DNA of 64,000 nt from Sneathiella aquimaris. Its GTDB lineage: Bacteria > Pseudomonadota > Alphaproteobacteria > Sneathiellales > Sneathiellaceae. The stretch lies in contig NZ_CP112881.1 of assembly GCF_026409565.1 (NCBI RefSeq), forward strand, positions 3,851,501-3,915,500, read 5' to 3'. The notes under the pieces are model-generated. The model ran no database searches, was not told the DNA's origin, and saw only the letters and a program-made list of their open reading frames with translations. Below are positions 25,429-34,811 of this stretch, piece after piece; position 1 is the stretch's first letter; the number at the start of each line of letters is the position of its first letter. A program made the translations under genes and the position numbers.

Positions 25429-26391
25429 ATGAAAACAATCATTATATTCGGTGCCCAGGGCAGACTGGGCTTTACAGTAACCAAACATTTCGCATCCGCC
25501 GGCTTTAACGTTGTTGCCGTCAGCCGTTCCGGCCATGTCGACGGGCTTGCATCCTCGATCGAACATCGTCAGGCCGATGCCTTAAATGAGCAAGACGTGA
25601 TCCGAGCCGCGAAAGGGGCTGATTTCATCTTTAACGGTCTCAACCCTCTTTACACAGATTGGCGGACCCACGCCTTGCCGATGGCAGAAAACATCATGAA
25701 AGCGGCTGCGATAGAAAAAGCGGTCCATCTGTTCCCGGGCAATATTTACGGATATGGCGCGGACATGCCTGCGCTTCTCAACGAGCAAACCCCTGATCAG
25801 CCAACAACGGAAAAGGGAAGCATACGGTTGCAAATGGAAACACTTTTTCGGCGGTACGCAGAAAATGGGGCTGTCAGAACACGGATCATTCGTGCCGGTG
25901 ATTTTTTTGGGGGTGAAAAAACGGGCTCGTGGTTTGATTTGATCGTGGTTGCCAAATTGCACAAGAACATCTTTCAATATCCGGGGGATCCCACGATCAA
26001 CCATGCGTGGGCCTATCTTCCTGATCTGGCAGAGGCCTTCGTCAGTCTGGCGGGCCATGATCAAAGCTTTGGCAGTTTCGAATGTTTTACATTTGAAGGT
26101 CATACGCTGACCGGCCACCAGTTGCAGAGTGCCTTGGAACGGCTGACCCAACGATCCCTGAAACGAAAAACGGTTCCCTGGCCGGTTCTGAGACTGGGCG
26201 GCATTGTCATAAAAATGTGGGCGGAAATTGCAAAAATGTCCTACCTTTGGTTTACGCCTCATCGTCTGGATGGCACGCGCCTCTCAAAAATTACCGGTGA
26301 CAAAAAGCAAACACCACTGCCCTTGGCACTAGCCCAAAGCCTGAAAGATCTTGGATATCAGGATTTGGTCGGGAAACAGACAGCGGACTAG
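25429..26391 (+). CDS. NAD(P)-dependent atypical SDR / NmrA-like epimerase family protein
   Basis: 320 residues. The N-terminal dinucleotide site is IIIFGAQGRLGFTV, and VVAVSRSG suggests NADP(H) preference. There is no YxxxK at the usual place; GNIYGYG replaces the catalytic motif, so it is an atypical member. The C-terminal part (after about residue 230) is the less conserved lid. LysR-neighboured proteins of this kind are often quinone or aldehyde reductases, but the substrate is unknown. It is transcribed alone from the divergent LysR promoter, with no terminator visible before the TRAP operon. Confidence 0.82.
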   Translation: MKTIIIFGAQGRLGFTVTKHFASAGFNVVAVSRSGHVDGLASSIEHRQADALNEQDVIRAAKGADFIFNGLNPLYTDWRTHALPMAENIMKAAAIEKAVHLFPGNIYGYGADMPALLNEQTPDQPTTEKGSIRLQMETLFRRYAENGAVRTRIIRAGDFFGGEKTGSWFDLIVVAKLHKNIFQYPGDPTINHAWAYLPDLAEAFVSLAGHDQSFGSFECFTFEGHTLTGHQLQSALERLTQRSLKRKTVPWPVLRLGGIVIKMWAEIAKMSYLWFTPHRLDGTRLSKITGDKKQTPLPLALAQSLKDLGYQDLVGKQTAD

Positions 26392-26449
26392 GGGTTCTTA
26401 TGTTTGTTTGATATCCACCAACTGCTTGTCTTTTTCCTGAAAATCGGGA

Positions 26450-26464
26450 ATGATGCCGCATCAT
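26450..26464. promoter_or_regulatory. 7-1-7 dyad upstream of the TRAP transporter genes
   Basis: ATGATGC-C-GCATCAT is perfect and lies 43 bases before the start codon of the solute-binding protein, where it could overlap the promoter or the 5' leader. No regulator gene is adjacent except the LysR-type gene upstream. Confidence 0.35.
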
Positions 26465-26507
26465 AAAGGCGATAAAGCCAAAGAAACGTACTGTTGGAGG
26501 AAGCATA

Positions 26508-27473
26508 ATGCGTGCTCAAATGATCAAAACTCTGTCCCTCGCTGTGATCGCTGGATCCATGGCCTTTGGAACTGCGGCGCAGGCTGAAACGCGGGTCACC
26601 TATAAATCTGCGAAGAGCTCGTCTTCCTACTACCAGATGGCCGTTCAAATTGCCGAAGGCATGAAAGCAGGCTCTGACGGCGCCATTATCGTGACCGTTG
26701 AAGAGAGTCAGGGATCTGTCCAAAACGTCATGGAAGCCACTGTTCGTCCTGGCAATTATGTCTTCACTACGCCCCCTGTTCTGGTCAAACTGGCCAATGC
26801 GGGCAAAGCGATGTTCAAGGACAAACAGAACCCAAAATTTGCAGATATTCGTGCCTTGTTTCCGATCCCGTCCCTGACCATGCATTTCGTTGTGCGCAGC
26901 GACAGTGGCATTGAGAAATTTTCCGATCTGGAAGGGAAAACCATCCTGATCGGCAAAGGATCCTTCGGTGCCCGCGAAGGCGCAAAATATCTGAAACTGT
27001 TTGGCCTTGAAGGCAAGGTAACACTGGCCGATGTGGAATTATCCAATGCAGTACCAGCCCTTAAAAACAAGCAGATTGATGGCTTCGTAACGGCTGGTTC
27101 CTATCCTGCGCCCAACGTCATTGAAGCCGCAGCGGGTACAGGCGTAAAGGTTCTGTCCCTGTCAGACGATCAGATCAAAAAAACAAAACGGACGAAACTG
27201 ACCATTCCGGCTGATACCTATGCAGGCGTTGGCACCGATATCAATACAACATCCCTGCCGGTTGTCGCCTATACCACGACCAATATGGATGATGCGACCG
27301 CCTATGCCCTTACAAAAACCTATTGGGAACAAAAAGCCAAACTGGGTGAGAATAACGCCTGGTGGAACGGTGTGTCTGGAAAAATGCTGAACAATATCAC
27401 CGGTAAAATTCATCCGGGTGCCCTGAAATACTACAAAGAAGCTGGTATCGACGTTCCGGCATCTGCACAGTAA
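26508..27473 (+). CDS. TAXI family TRAP transporter solute-binding protein
   Basis: 321 residues with a clear signal peptide (cleavage after GTAAQA, about residue 26), so it acts in the periplasm. The mature protein is TAXI-like: YYQMAVQIAEGMK, FVVRSDSGIEKFSDLEGK, LIGKGSFGAREGAKYL and DGFVTAGSYPAPNVIEAAAG. TAXI proteins deliver organic acids such as glutamate or 2-oxoglutarate analogues to the fused TRAP permease. The permease gene follows after 25 bases. GGAGGA stands well placed before the ATG. The substrate cannot be predicted. Confidence 0.92.
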   Translation: MRAQMIKTLSLAVIAGSMAFGTAAQAETRVTYKSAKSSSSYYQMAVQIAEGMKAGSDGAIIVTVEESQGSVQNVMEATVRPGNYVFTTPPVLVKLANAGKAMFKDKQNPKFADIRALFPIPSLTMHFVVRSDSGIEKFSDLEGKTILIGKGSFGAREGAKYLKLFGLEGKVTLADVELSNAVPALKNKQIDGFVTAGSYPAPNVIEAAAGTGVKVLSLSDDQIKKTKRTKLTIPADTYAGVGTDINTTSLPVVAYTTTNMDDATAYALTKTYWEQKAKLGENNAWWNGVSGKMLNNITGKIHPGALKYYKEAGIDVPASAQ

Positions 27474-27498
27474 TCTGTCCCTGTTTGGAGTTTAGAAT

Positions 27499-29265
27499 AT
27501 GTCAGCACCGGGCCGTTATTTCTGGGTGGCGCTCGGTGCTGCCTCCATTCTCTTTCATCTTGGCCTGATTTTTTCAGGCCTGGTTCCCAATCTGCTTTCC
27601 CGTCCGCTGCACATGTTGTTAGCGCTCCCGTGGATTTTCCTGTTTACCAATAGCGGCACCCTGAACCGGCTTTGGGGCCTGCTCATCACGTTTGCAGGAT
27701 CGGCCGCCATCCTTTATGTGGCCCTCAATGAGGCCACCCTTTCCGATCAATACGGTTTCCTGAACAGCCCGCTTCAAACCAGCGTTGCCATCACGCTGGT
27801 GCTGGTCACCCTTGAAATGGCCCGTCGTGCCGTTGGCTGGCCGTTGCCACTGGTTGCCGCACTTGCCCTTTTATACGGCTTATTTGGTCAGCACCTGCCC
27901 GGAGAATTTGGCCATCCCGGTATCCCGCTTCAGAGTTTTCTGGGTAATCTGACCATTGCTGAAGGCGGTCTTTGGGGTAAGTTGACGGGCGTTTCGGTGT
28001 CAATTGTCGCGGTTTTCGTCATTATGGGTGCCGTCCTGAACTCGGGAGAAGCCGGTCAGGGCTTTATGAACCTTGCCACTGCCGCCGCAGGCCGATTGAA
28101 GGGCGGAGCGGCCAAAGTTTCAACCTTATCCTCTGCCCTGTTCGGATCCATTTCAGGCTCTGCCTCGGCCAATGTGGCCTCAACAGGGGCCATCACATTA
28201 CCGGCCATGACACGACTTGGTTATCCCAAAGCACTGGCCGGTGCTGTCGAGGCCGTCGCCTCCTCCGGCGGTCAGATCATGCCCCCCTTAATGGGGGCGG
28301 GCGCCTTTGTTATGGTCGAACTGACCGGCATTCCCTATACCGGCATTATGGCAGCGGCAATATTCCCGGCCATTTTGTATTTTATGACGGTCTGGTTTGG
28401 AATTAATGCCTTTGCCCGCCGGTTTGAATTAAAAGGTCTGCCTGAAGATCAGCAGCCTGCCCGCAAGGAAGTACTGATCACCACGGCTTTCTTTGCAGTT
28501 CCCTTTTTGATCCTGCTGGAGCGGATGTTCATCGGGGGTTTTACACCGCAATATGCCGCGTCCGTTGCCATTCTGGCCGCTTTTCTTTTGCTTTTTATTG
28601 ATGGAAAGCTGAAATTTGATATTCGCAAAACGGCAAAACGGCTGGAAGAGACCTGCCTGAATACAGGCAAACAGGTTTCCATGATCGCATCGATCATTCT
28701 CTGTGCCTCGCTGATCATTGGCGTTTTGGGGGCGACCGGACTTGGGATCAAGATCACTTCCCTTATCCTGTCAGGATCCGGGCAGATGTTATGGCCAGCC
28801 TTGCTTCTGACTGCCGGTGCGTGCCTTATTCTGGGAATGGAAGTACCAACGACGGCGGCCTATGTGATCTGCATTTCCGTTGCCGGGCCTGCGTTGCAAC
28901 AACTGGGTCTGGCCCCCTTGCAAGCCCATCTTTTCGTTTTCTGGTTTGCCTTGCTTTCCACCATTACACCGCCGGTTTGCGGTGCCGTTTTCATAGCTGC
29001 GGGGATGGTCGGTGAAAATTGGCTGAAAGTATCGATTTATGCCATGGCGCTTGGTTTGGGCCTGTATATTATTCCTCTGGCGTTGATTGCAAACCCCGAC
29101 TTGATTGCCATTGCCGATAATCCGGTTTCAGCAGGCATCCAGTTTATAAAAGTGGGGATCAGTCTTGGCGCGATCTCTTATGGGATGATTGCCCCGCTCA
29201 ATATGATGCTGCGGGTGACTTTGGTCGCAAGCGGTTTTATTGGTATCTTTTTGCTTCCCTTCTAG
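27499..29265 (+). CDS. TRAP transporter permease, fused 4TM/12TM subunit
   Basis: 588 residues, almost entirely hydrophobic. It combines the small (DctQ-like, first about 130 residues) and large (DctM-like) subunits in one chain, as usual for TAXI systems. The DctM signature region is visible as FGSISGSASANVASTGAI and SSGGQIMPPLMGAGAFVM, with GMEVPTTAAYVI in the second repeat. It drives sodium- or proton-coupled uptake of the ligand carried by the TAXI protein. It is the last gene of a two-gene operon that ends at a bidirectional terminator. Confidence 0.92.
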   Translation: MSAPGRYFWVALGAASILFHLGLIFSGLVPNLLSRPLHMLLALPWIFLFTNSGTLNRLWGLLITFAGSAAILYVALNEATLSDQYGFLNSPLQTSVAITLVLVTLEMARRAVGWPLPLVAALALLYGLFGQHLPGEFGHPGIPLQSFLGNLTIAEGGLWGKLTGVSVSIVAVFVIMGAVLNSGEAGQGFMNLATAAAGRLKGGAAKVSTLSSALFGSISGSASANVASTGAITLPAMTRLGYPKALAGAVEAVASSGGQIMPPLMGAGAFVMVELTGIPYTGIMAAAIFPAILYFMTVWFGINAFARRFELKGLPEDQQPARKEVLITTAFFAVPFLILLERMFIGGFTPQYAASVAILAAFLLLFIDGKLKFDIRKTAKRLEETCLNTGKQVSMIASIILCASLIIGVLGATGLGIKITSLILSGSGQMLWPALLLTAGACLILGMEVPTTAAYVICISVAGPALQQLGLAPLQAHLFVFWFALLSTITPPVCGAVFIAAGMVGENWLKVSIYAMALGLGLYIIPLALIANPDLIAIADNPVSAGIQFIKVGISLGAISYGMIAPLNMMLRVTLVASGFIGIFLLPF

Positions 29266-29279
29266 AGGACACAGAAAAA

Positions 29280-29308
29280 GGGCCTGGCATGATCCAGACC
29301 CTTTTTTT
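29280..29308 (+). terminator. bidirectional rho-independent terminator
   Basis: Stem GGGCCTGG/CCAGACCC (one mismatch) with a six-base loop and seven T after it. An A-run precedes it, so the minus strand also has a T-run. It serves the TRAP permease gene on the left and the CARDB-like gene on the right. Confidence 0.85.
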
Positions 29309-29331
29309 AGCTTTTACCAGCGCGTCAAAAT

Positions 29332-29877
29332 CTAGTAATTCACGGCATATTTATTGTTGTTTTCTTTCGATTCAGGCACATCATTTTTGTAATCCGCCAT
29401 AAACAGAATACGATCACTTCGTTCAAATTTTGATGTTTTGAAATCAACAAACACAAATTTTGTTTCACCGGCTTTGAATTTCGGCATATAGGCGGTGGCA
29501 CCGCCGCCGCCCTGTCCCATATTCAGGCCTTGCAACAAGCCCCCAGATGTCGCCTGAGTTCCCTGATTTTTGATCTGAACACCAAATTTCGTATCAGAAC
29601 CACCAACCCGTGTGGCTGACAGAATAACGAAGTCTGCTTTCGCACGGGCGGGTTTTTTAACGGCCCCGAATTTGGCAGAACCAGCCTGGTTTTCTGTTTC
29701 CCGGCCCGGTGCTTTGATTGTCAGGTCCTTACAGGTATAAGATCCCATTTCCAAAACTGGAATTTGACCAAACGGACATTTTGGTTTTGGACCGTTTGGA
29801 TTGGCAGCGGTTGCCGTTGTGGCAAAAGTAGCAAGTGTGGCAACGGCGAAGACTGAAGCAAGAAGCATATTTTTCAT
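29332..29877 (-). CDS. secreted CARDB-like domain protein
   Basis: 181 residues with a signal peptide (cleavage after TTATA/ANP, about residue 24). Mature residues 80-181 look like a CARDB immunoglobulin-type domain: ADFVILSATRVGG, FGVQIKNQGTQA, and the typical ending DVPESKENNNKYAV. A loop rich in glycine (NMGQGGGGATAY) interrupts the domain. Two cysteines in the N-terminal part (CPFG, YTCK) may form a disulfide. Such domains bind partners or calcium outside the cell; no function is known here. Single gene with its own terminator. Confidence 0.75.
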   Translation of the reverse strand: MKNMLLASVFAVATLATFATTATAANPNGPKPKCPFGQIPVLEMGSYTCKDLTIKAPGRETENQAGSAKFGAVKKPARAKADFVILSATRVGGSDTKFGVQIKNQGTQATSGGLLQGLNMGQGGGGATAYMPKFKAGETKFVFVDFKTSKFERSDRILFMADYKNDVPESKENNNKYAVNY

Positions 29878-30029
29878 AATTTAGTATCCCTTAATTGAAT
29901 GTGATACCAGTAGGTCGTCGGCGCGCCGTTAATCGTTCAAATTTTTTTTGATTTTTTTTACAGGGCCAAAAAAGACCGGATCTGTGCTATTGGGTAGATC
30001 TTACGCAGTAGTTCGAAAAAGGCAGGGAT

Positions 30030-30458
30030 GTGGGCACCTATCTGGGATTGTTTTTAAGTGCTTTTTTGTCAGCCACCCTGCTTCCCGGATCCTCAGAAGC
30101 GCTTCTGACAACACTTGTTTATAATGGCGGTTATTCCGCCGCTTTATTATTGATCTTTGCAACAGCGGGAAATGTGACGGGATCTGTGTTCAACTGGATC
30201 TGCGGGACATTTTTGATGCAATTTCAGGATAGAAATTGGTTTCCAGTCTCGGCAACACAGATCGAGAAAGCCACCCGATGGTACAACAAATATGGCACAT
30301 GGTCCCTTTTGTTTGCGTGGCTGCCCATTGTCGGGGATCCGCTGACAGTTGTCGCGGGCATTCTGCGGGCGCCTTTCTGGCTTTTCCTGATCCTTGTCAC
30401 TGCCGGGAAACTTTTCCGCTACGGATTGATTATCGCGGGGGTTGAGTTCTTTTTCTGA
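30030..30458 (+). CDS. YqaA family small membrane protein
   Basis: 142 residues from a GTG start preceded by GGCAGG. The VTT/DedA-related YqaA family is recognised from LPGSSEALLTTLVYNGG, ATAGNVTGSVFNW, and FAWLPIVGDPLTVVAGILR (the reentrant loop with Gly-Asp-Pro). There are about four membrane segments. The related DedA proteins are implicated in lipid-carrier recycling and membrane homeostasis; a specific role for YqaA is not established. It stands alone and ends at a terminator shared with the convergent quinone-reductase gene. Confidence 0.87.
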   Translation: MGTYLGLFLSAFLSATLLPGSSEALLTTLVYNGGYSAALLLIFATAGNVTGSVFNWICGTFLMQFQDRNWFPVSATQIEKATRWYNKYGTWSLLFAWLPIVGDPLTVVAGILRAPFWLFLILVTAGKLFRYGLIIAGVEFFF

Positions 30459-30462
30459 CATT

Positions 30463-30497
30463 AAAAAAACCCGGCAGGACAGCCTACCGAGTTTTTT
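30463..30497. terminator. bidirectional rho-independent terminator
   Basis: A-run, stem ACCCGGCAGG/CCTACCGAGT (two mismatches), four-base loop, then six T. It ends the plus-strand YqaA gene, and in the other direction the long minus-strand anthranilate-type gene block. Confidence 0.8.
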
Positions 30498-30514
30498 CAT
30501 TTCTTTTTGACCGA

Positions 30515-31522
<1,008 letters not shown>

Positions 31523-31556
31523 TTAACCGGGGAATAATCGCAAGCCTGTTTCTGAT

Positions 31557-31961
31557 TTAACCGGGCAGAACCGCTGTGGCCTCAATTTCAACCAGTGCTT
31601 CATCTTCCATCAGATCGGCAACCTGAACCATTGCCATTGCCGGAAAATGACGGCCCATAACCTTGCGATAAACGGCGCCCACATCCCGCTGCTTGGCGAT
31701 ATAGTCTTTTTTATCGGTCAGATACCATGTCAGGCGAACGATATCTTCAGCCTTGCCGCCACCGGCTTCAACAACCGCCAGAACATTTTTTAAGGTCTGT
31801 TCCATTTGTCCGATCAGGTCATGAACTTCAAAGACCTGATCTGCGTTCCAGCCGATCTGCCCGCCTACATAGATAACCCGGCCACCCGCAGGGGCCGACA
31901 TTCCGTTGGCATATCCTTTTGCAGCTTTCCAGCCTTCGGGATGAATAATGTCATTGCTCAT
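31557..31961 (-). CDS. Rid (YjgF/YER057c/UK114) family protein without the catalytic arginine
   Basis: 134 residues, the standard Rid length, with VIYVGGQIGWNADQV and LVEIEATAVLPG as family landmarks. Canonical RidA hydrolyses reactive enamines/imines using an Arg in the motif FPxR; here the motif reads FPAMAMVQVADL, with Met. Proteins of the Rid4-7 groups share this loss and generally lack imine deaminase activity. Its start overlaps the thioesterase stop (four bases). The place in a cluster whose ring intermediate is an enamine is suggestive, but the missing Arg argues against simple RidA chemistry. Confidence 0.88.
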   Translation of the reverse strand: MSNDIIHPEGWKAAKGYANGMSAPAGGRVIYVGGQIGWNADQVFEVHDLIGQMEQTLKNVLAVVEAGGGKAEDIVRLTWYLTDKKDYIAKQRDVGAVYRKVMGRHFPAMAMVQVADLMEDEALVEIEATAVLPG

Positions 31962-32377
31962 GATGCTTCTTCCATCAGTTTAGTCAAAACAGTCCGAATA
32001 TCCGTGGGCCAGCCTGTTGGCTTGCCACTGTTCATATCCATATGGACAAGGGTTAAAAATGTCTCAAATCTTGTTTGTGTCTCTGCGGTTGCTGTTAGCG
32101 AAAGATCCAGACTGGCGCCTCCGATTTTTTCAACCGACAGATCAATCATCAGCACGTCCCCCAAACGACTGGGGGCCTTGAAGGTGGTCTTGATCGTCGC
32201 CGTTGGAACCGCCGAATGCCGCTTCATATGCAGATCGGCAAAGGGAACCTTCAGAACTTTTTCAAACCAGTTCTCAACTGTTGCGTTCACCATTTCAAAA
32301 TATCGGGGGTAAAATACAATACCCGCCGGATCACAATGCTGGAACAGAACCTGCTGTTGATATCGAAAAGGTGCCAT
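31958..32377 (-). CDS. acyl-CoA thioesterase, 4-hydroxybenzoyl-CoA thioesterase family
   Basis: 139 residues from the ATG that follows the ABC-protein stop by one base (TGATATG). Single hot-dog domain with the signature VLFQHCDPAGIVFYPRYFE, whose Asp is the catalytic residue of the 4HBT family. It hydrolyses aryl- or acyl-CoA esters, perhaps rescuing CoA from dead-end aromatic thioesters in this pathway. It is co-transcribed between the LivF-like gene and the Rid gene. Confidence 0.88.
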   Translation of the reverse strand: MAPFRYQQQVLFQHCDPAGIVFYPRYFEMVNATVENWFEKVLKVPFADLHMKRHSAVPTATIKTTFKAPSRLGDVLMIDLSVEKIGGASLDLSLTATAETQTRFETFLTLVHMDMNSGKPTGWPTDIRTVLTKLMEEAS

Positions 32378-32378
32378 A

Positions 32379-33068
32379 TCACACGCCCAGATACCGGTTT
32401 TCAATATCCCGTGTCATTTGATCAGGGGTTCCCGCCCAGACAGTCGTTCCTTTTTCCAGAATTACGCATTGATCGGCAATCGGCAACAATTCTGCCAAGG
32501 TTTTATCGACGATCAGAATGGATTGCCCGGTTGCCTTCAGGTTTCGCACCGCCTGCCAGATTTCCTGACGAATAACCGGGGCTAGCCCTTCCGTTGCTTC
32601 ATCCAGTATAAGAAGTTCCGGATTGGTCATCAAAGCCCGACCGACAGCCAGCATCTGTTGTTCACCGCCGGACAGGGTATTTGCATATTGGCTATACCGT
32701 TCTTTCAGGCGCGGAAAGAGATCCGCAACCCGATCCAAAGTCCAGTCTCCTGGCCGCGCCGCGGCGATCAGGTTTTCATAGACTGTCAAATTTGGAAAAC
32801 AGCGCCGTCCTTCCGGAACAAGTCCTACACCCAATCGGGCGATCTTATGAGAGGGAAGCGTCCAAAGATCCTGCCCACGAAAATGAATGCTGCCCTTGCG
32901 GTATTTTTCCAGACCGCAGATCGACGCGATTGTGGTGGTTTTACCCATGCCATTCCGGCCCATCAATGCAACAACCTGTCCTTCACCGACAGTCAAATCG
33001 ACACCAAACAACGCCTGTGATGGTCCATAAAAGGTTTCGATTGCGGATACTTCAAGAAGGTTTGTCAT
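32379..33068 (-). CDS. branched-chain amino acid-type ABC transporter ATP-binding protein (LivF-like)
   Basis: 229 residues. Walker A GRNGMGKTT, signature LSGGEQQMLAVGRAL, and Walker B LLILDEATEGLAP are all intact. LivF-type proteins form a heterodimer with LivG under two LivHM permeases. It overlaps the LivG-like gene by four bases. Together with the solute-binding protein gene the set is a complete HAAT importer, placed inside an aromatic acid cluster, so the cargo is probably the aromatic acid rather than leucine. Confidence 0.92.
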   Translation of the reverse strand: MTNLLEVSAIETFYGPSQALFGVDLTVGEGQVVALMGRNGMGKTTTIASICGLEKYRKGSIHFRGQDLWTLPSHKIARLGVGLVPEGRRCFPNLTVYENLIAAARPGDWTLDRVADLFPRLKERYSQYANTLSGGEQQMLAVGRALMTNPELLILDEATEGLAPVIRQEIWQAVRNLKATGQSILIVDKTLAELLPIADQCVILEKGTTVWAGTPDQMTRDIENRYLGV

Positions 33069-33829
33069 GTGGCTTCACCTCCCAGATATGCTTCTCGCAC
33101 GGCCGGATGCCCTCGTATTTCATCAACCGTACCGCTGGCAATGATCCGACCATAAACCAACACGGAAATCCGATCGGCCAGACTGAAAACAGCGTCCATG
33201 TCATGCTCCACCAAAAGGATCGGGGCCTGCTTGCGCAACCCATCAAGGAAGTTTGTCAGGTTTTTCGACCCTTCCGGTCCCATGCCTGCCATCGGCTCAT
33301 CCAGAAGAAAAACCTTTGGGTCCAACGCAAGCGCGATGGCAATTTCAAGCTGGCGGCGCTCCCCATGGGAGAGTTCCGCCGCCGGAATATCGGCCCGGTC
33401 TTCAAGACCAACCTTTGCCAGCATTGCCCGAGCCTGATCCAACAGGCGTTTGTCGTTCATAACAGATTTGAAAAACCGGAAACTGGATCCGGCTTTCGAC
33501 TGCACAGCCAGCATCACATTCCGCAACGCAGAAAATTCCAGCGCCAGTGACGACACCTGAAAGGTCCGGCCAAGACCAGCTTTGGCCCGTTCTGCAACCC
33601 CCATTCCAGCCATATCCTGACCAAAAAAATGAATGCTGCCGTTATCCGATTGATAGTCACCGGAAATCTGTTTGATCAGGGTGGATTTCCCCGCCCCGTT
33701 TGGCCCGATCAACGCGTGAATTTCACCCGGATACAGTTCCAGCGTTACATCATCCGTCGCCTTTAGGGCGCCAAAGGATTTATACAGGTGTTTTATCGAC
33801 AGAACCGGTAGCGAAGTATCTTCAGTCAT
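33065..33829 (-). CDS. branched-chain amino acid-type ABC transporter ATP-binding protein (LivG-like)
   Basis: 254 residues from the ATG with AAGG seven bases upstream; a longer frame would run further into the permease gene. Walker A GPNGAGKST, signature LSHGERRQLEIAIAL, and Walker B VFLLDEPMAGMGP are intact, with the LivG-type C-terminal tail (HPAVREAYLGGEAT). Partner of the LivF-like ATPase. The 5' end overlaps the LivM-like gene by eight bases. Confidence 0.92.
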   Translation of the reverse strand: MTEDTSLPVLSIKHLYKSFGALKATDDVTLELYPGEIHALIGPNGAGKSTLIKQISGDYQSDNGSIHFFGQDMAGMGVAERAKAGLGRTFQVSSLALEFSALRNVMLAVQSKAGSSFRFFKSVMNDKRLLDQARAMLAKVGLEDRADIPAAELSHGERRQLEIAIALALDPKVFLLDEPMAGMGPEGSKNLTNFLDGLRKQAPILLVEHDMDAVFSLADRISVLVYGRIIASGTVDEIRGHPAVREAYLGGEAT

Positions 33830-34811
33830 GGCGTGCCTTCCCTGCAAAGAACCCAATTAAGCCACCCCGGGCGAACAGAACCACGGTTAAGAGGACCGCC
33901 CCCAGAAACAACATCCAATGTTCGGTTAATCCACCAAAAATGGATTCAAACAAAATGAACATCGCCGCACCAGCCACCGGCCCAAACAATCGGCCAACGC
34001 CCCCCAGAATAACAAAAATCATGATTTCGCCAGACATGTGCCAGGAAAGCATCGTGGGATCAACAAACCTGTTCAGGTCGGCAAACAGGGCCCCGGCAAG
34101 ACCGGTGATCATGGCGGAAATCACAAACGCCACAAGGCGGATGTTAAACGGCGCAATGCCGACTGCGGCCAGACGTTCCTCGTTCTGGCGCGCCGCTTGG
34201 AGGGCCGCGCCAAAACGTGAATTTTTCAGGATATGAACAAGACCAATCACCAGCATCAGGATCACAAAGGTGACAAGAAAGAAACTGATCGGATCAAGTG
34301 TATTGATCACCGGCAGCTTGTTTCGAACGTAAATGGAAAGACCATCTTCCCCGCCATAAGCCGGCCATGAAATCGCGAAATAATAGATCATCTGCGCGAA
34401 AGCCAGCGTAATCATAATGAAATAGACGCCCGCCGTCCGAAGACTGAAAAACCCGATCAGCAAGGCGACCAAACCACTAACCAATAGCGCAATTGGCCAA
34501 ATGATCAGCATCTGGGTTGTGCCGTTCAGCTCAAAAGGTGACAGCATAATGGGTTCGTAATTCAAGGCATGACTGGCCAGAATACCCGCCGCATATCCCC
34601 CAATGCCGAAGAACGCGGCATGCCCGAAAGAAACCAGACCGCCCAATCCAAGCGCCAGGTTCAACCCCACCCCAGCAAGGGCCAAAATGGTGACCTTCGT
34701 TGCCAACGTGATATAAAATGGCTCTTCTACAGCAAGGGCCACAAAGGGAACTGACAACAACAGAACGGCCAACAGGCAATTAATGCCAATTTCTTTATTC
34801 AACTTAACCAT
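33822..34811 (-). CDS. branched-chain amino acid-type ABC transporter permease (LivM-like)
   Basis: 329 residues with about nine or ten membrane segments. LivM hallmarks are GLNLALGLGGLVSFGHAAFFG near the N-terminus and RQNEERLAAVGIAPFNIRL before the conserved GLAGALFADLNRFVDP. It forms the translocation pore with the LivH-like permease, whose gene it overlaps by eight bases. Cargo as for the whole system, likely an aromatic carboxylate. Confidence 0.92.
   Translation of the reverse strand: MVKLNKEIGINCLLAVLLLSVPFVALAVEEPFYITLATKVTILALAGVGLNLALGLGGLVSFGHAAFFGIGGYAAGILASHALNYEPIMLSPFELNGTTQMLIIWPIALLVSGLVALLIGFFSLRTAGVYFIMITLAFAQMIYYFAISWPAYGGEDGLSIYVRNKLPVINTLDPISFFLVTFVILMLVIGLVHILKNSRFGAALQAARQNEERLAAVGIAPFNIRLVAFVISAMITGLAGALFADLNRFVDPTMLSWHMSGEIMIFVILGGVGRLFGPVAGAAMFILFESIFGGLTEHWMLFLGAVLLTVVLFARGGLIGFFAGKARHD

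Noticed and set aside
25582-26262. 226-codon minus-strand open frame over the NmrA-like gene
   Set aside because: Shadow of a conserved gene with no start signal of its own.
32681-33550. 289-codon plus-strand open frame antisense to both ABC ATPase genes
   Set aside because: The minus strand has intact Walker and signature motifs in two overlapping genes; the antisense product looks random.
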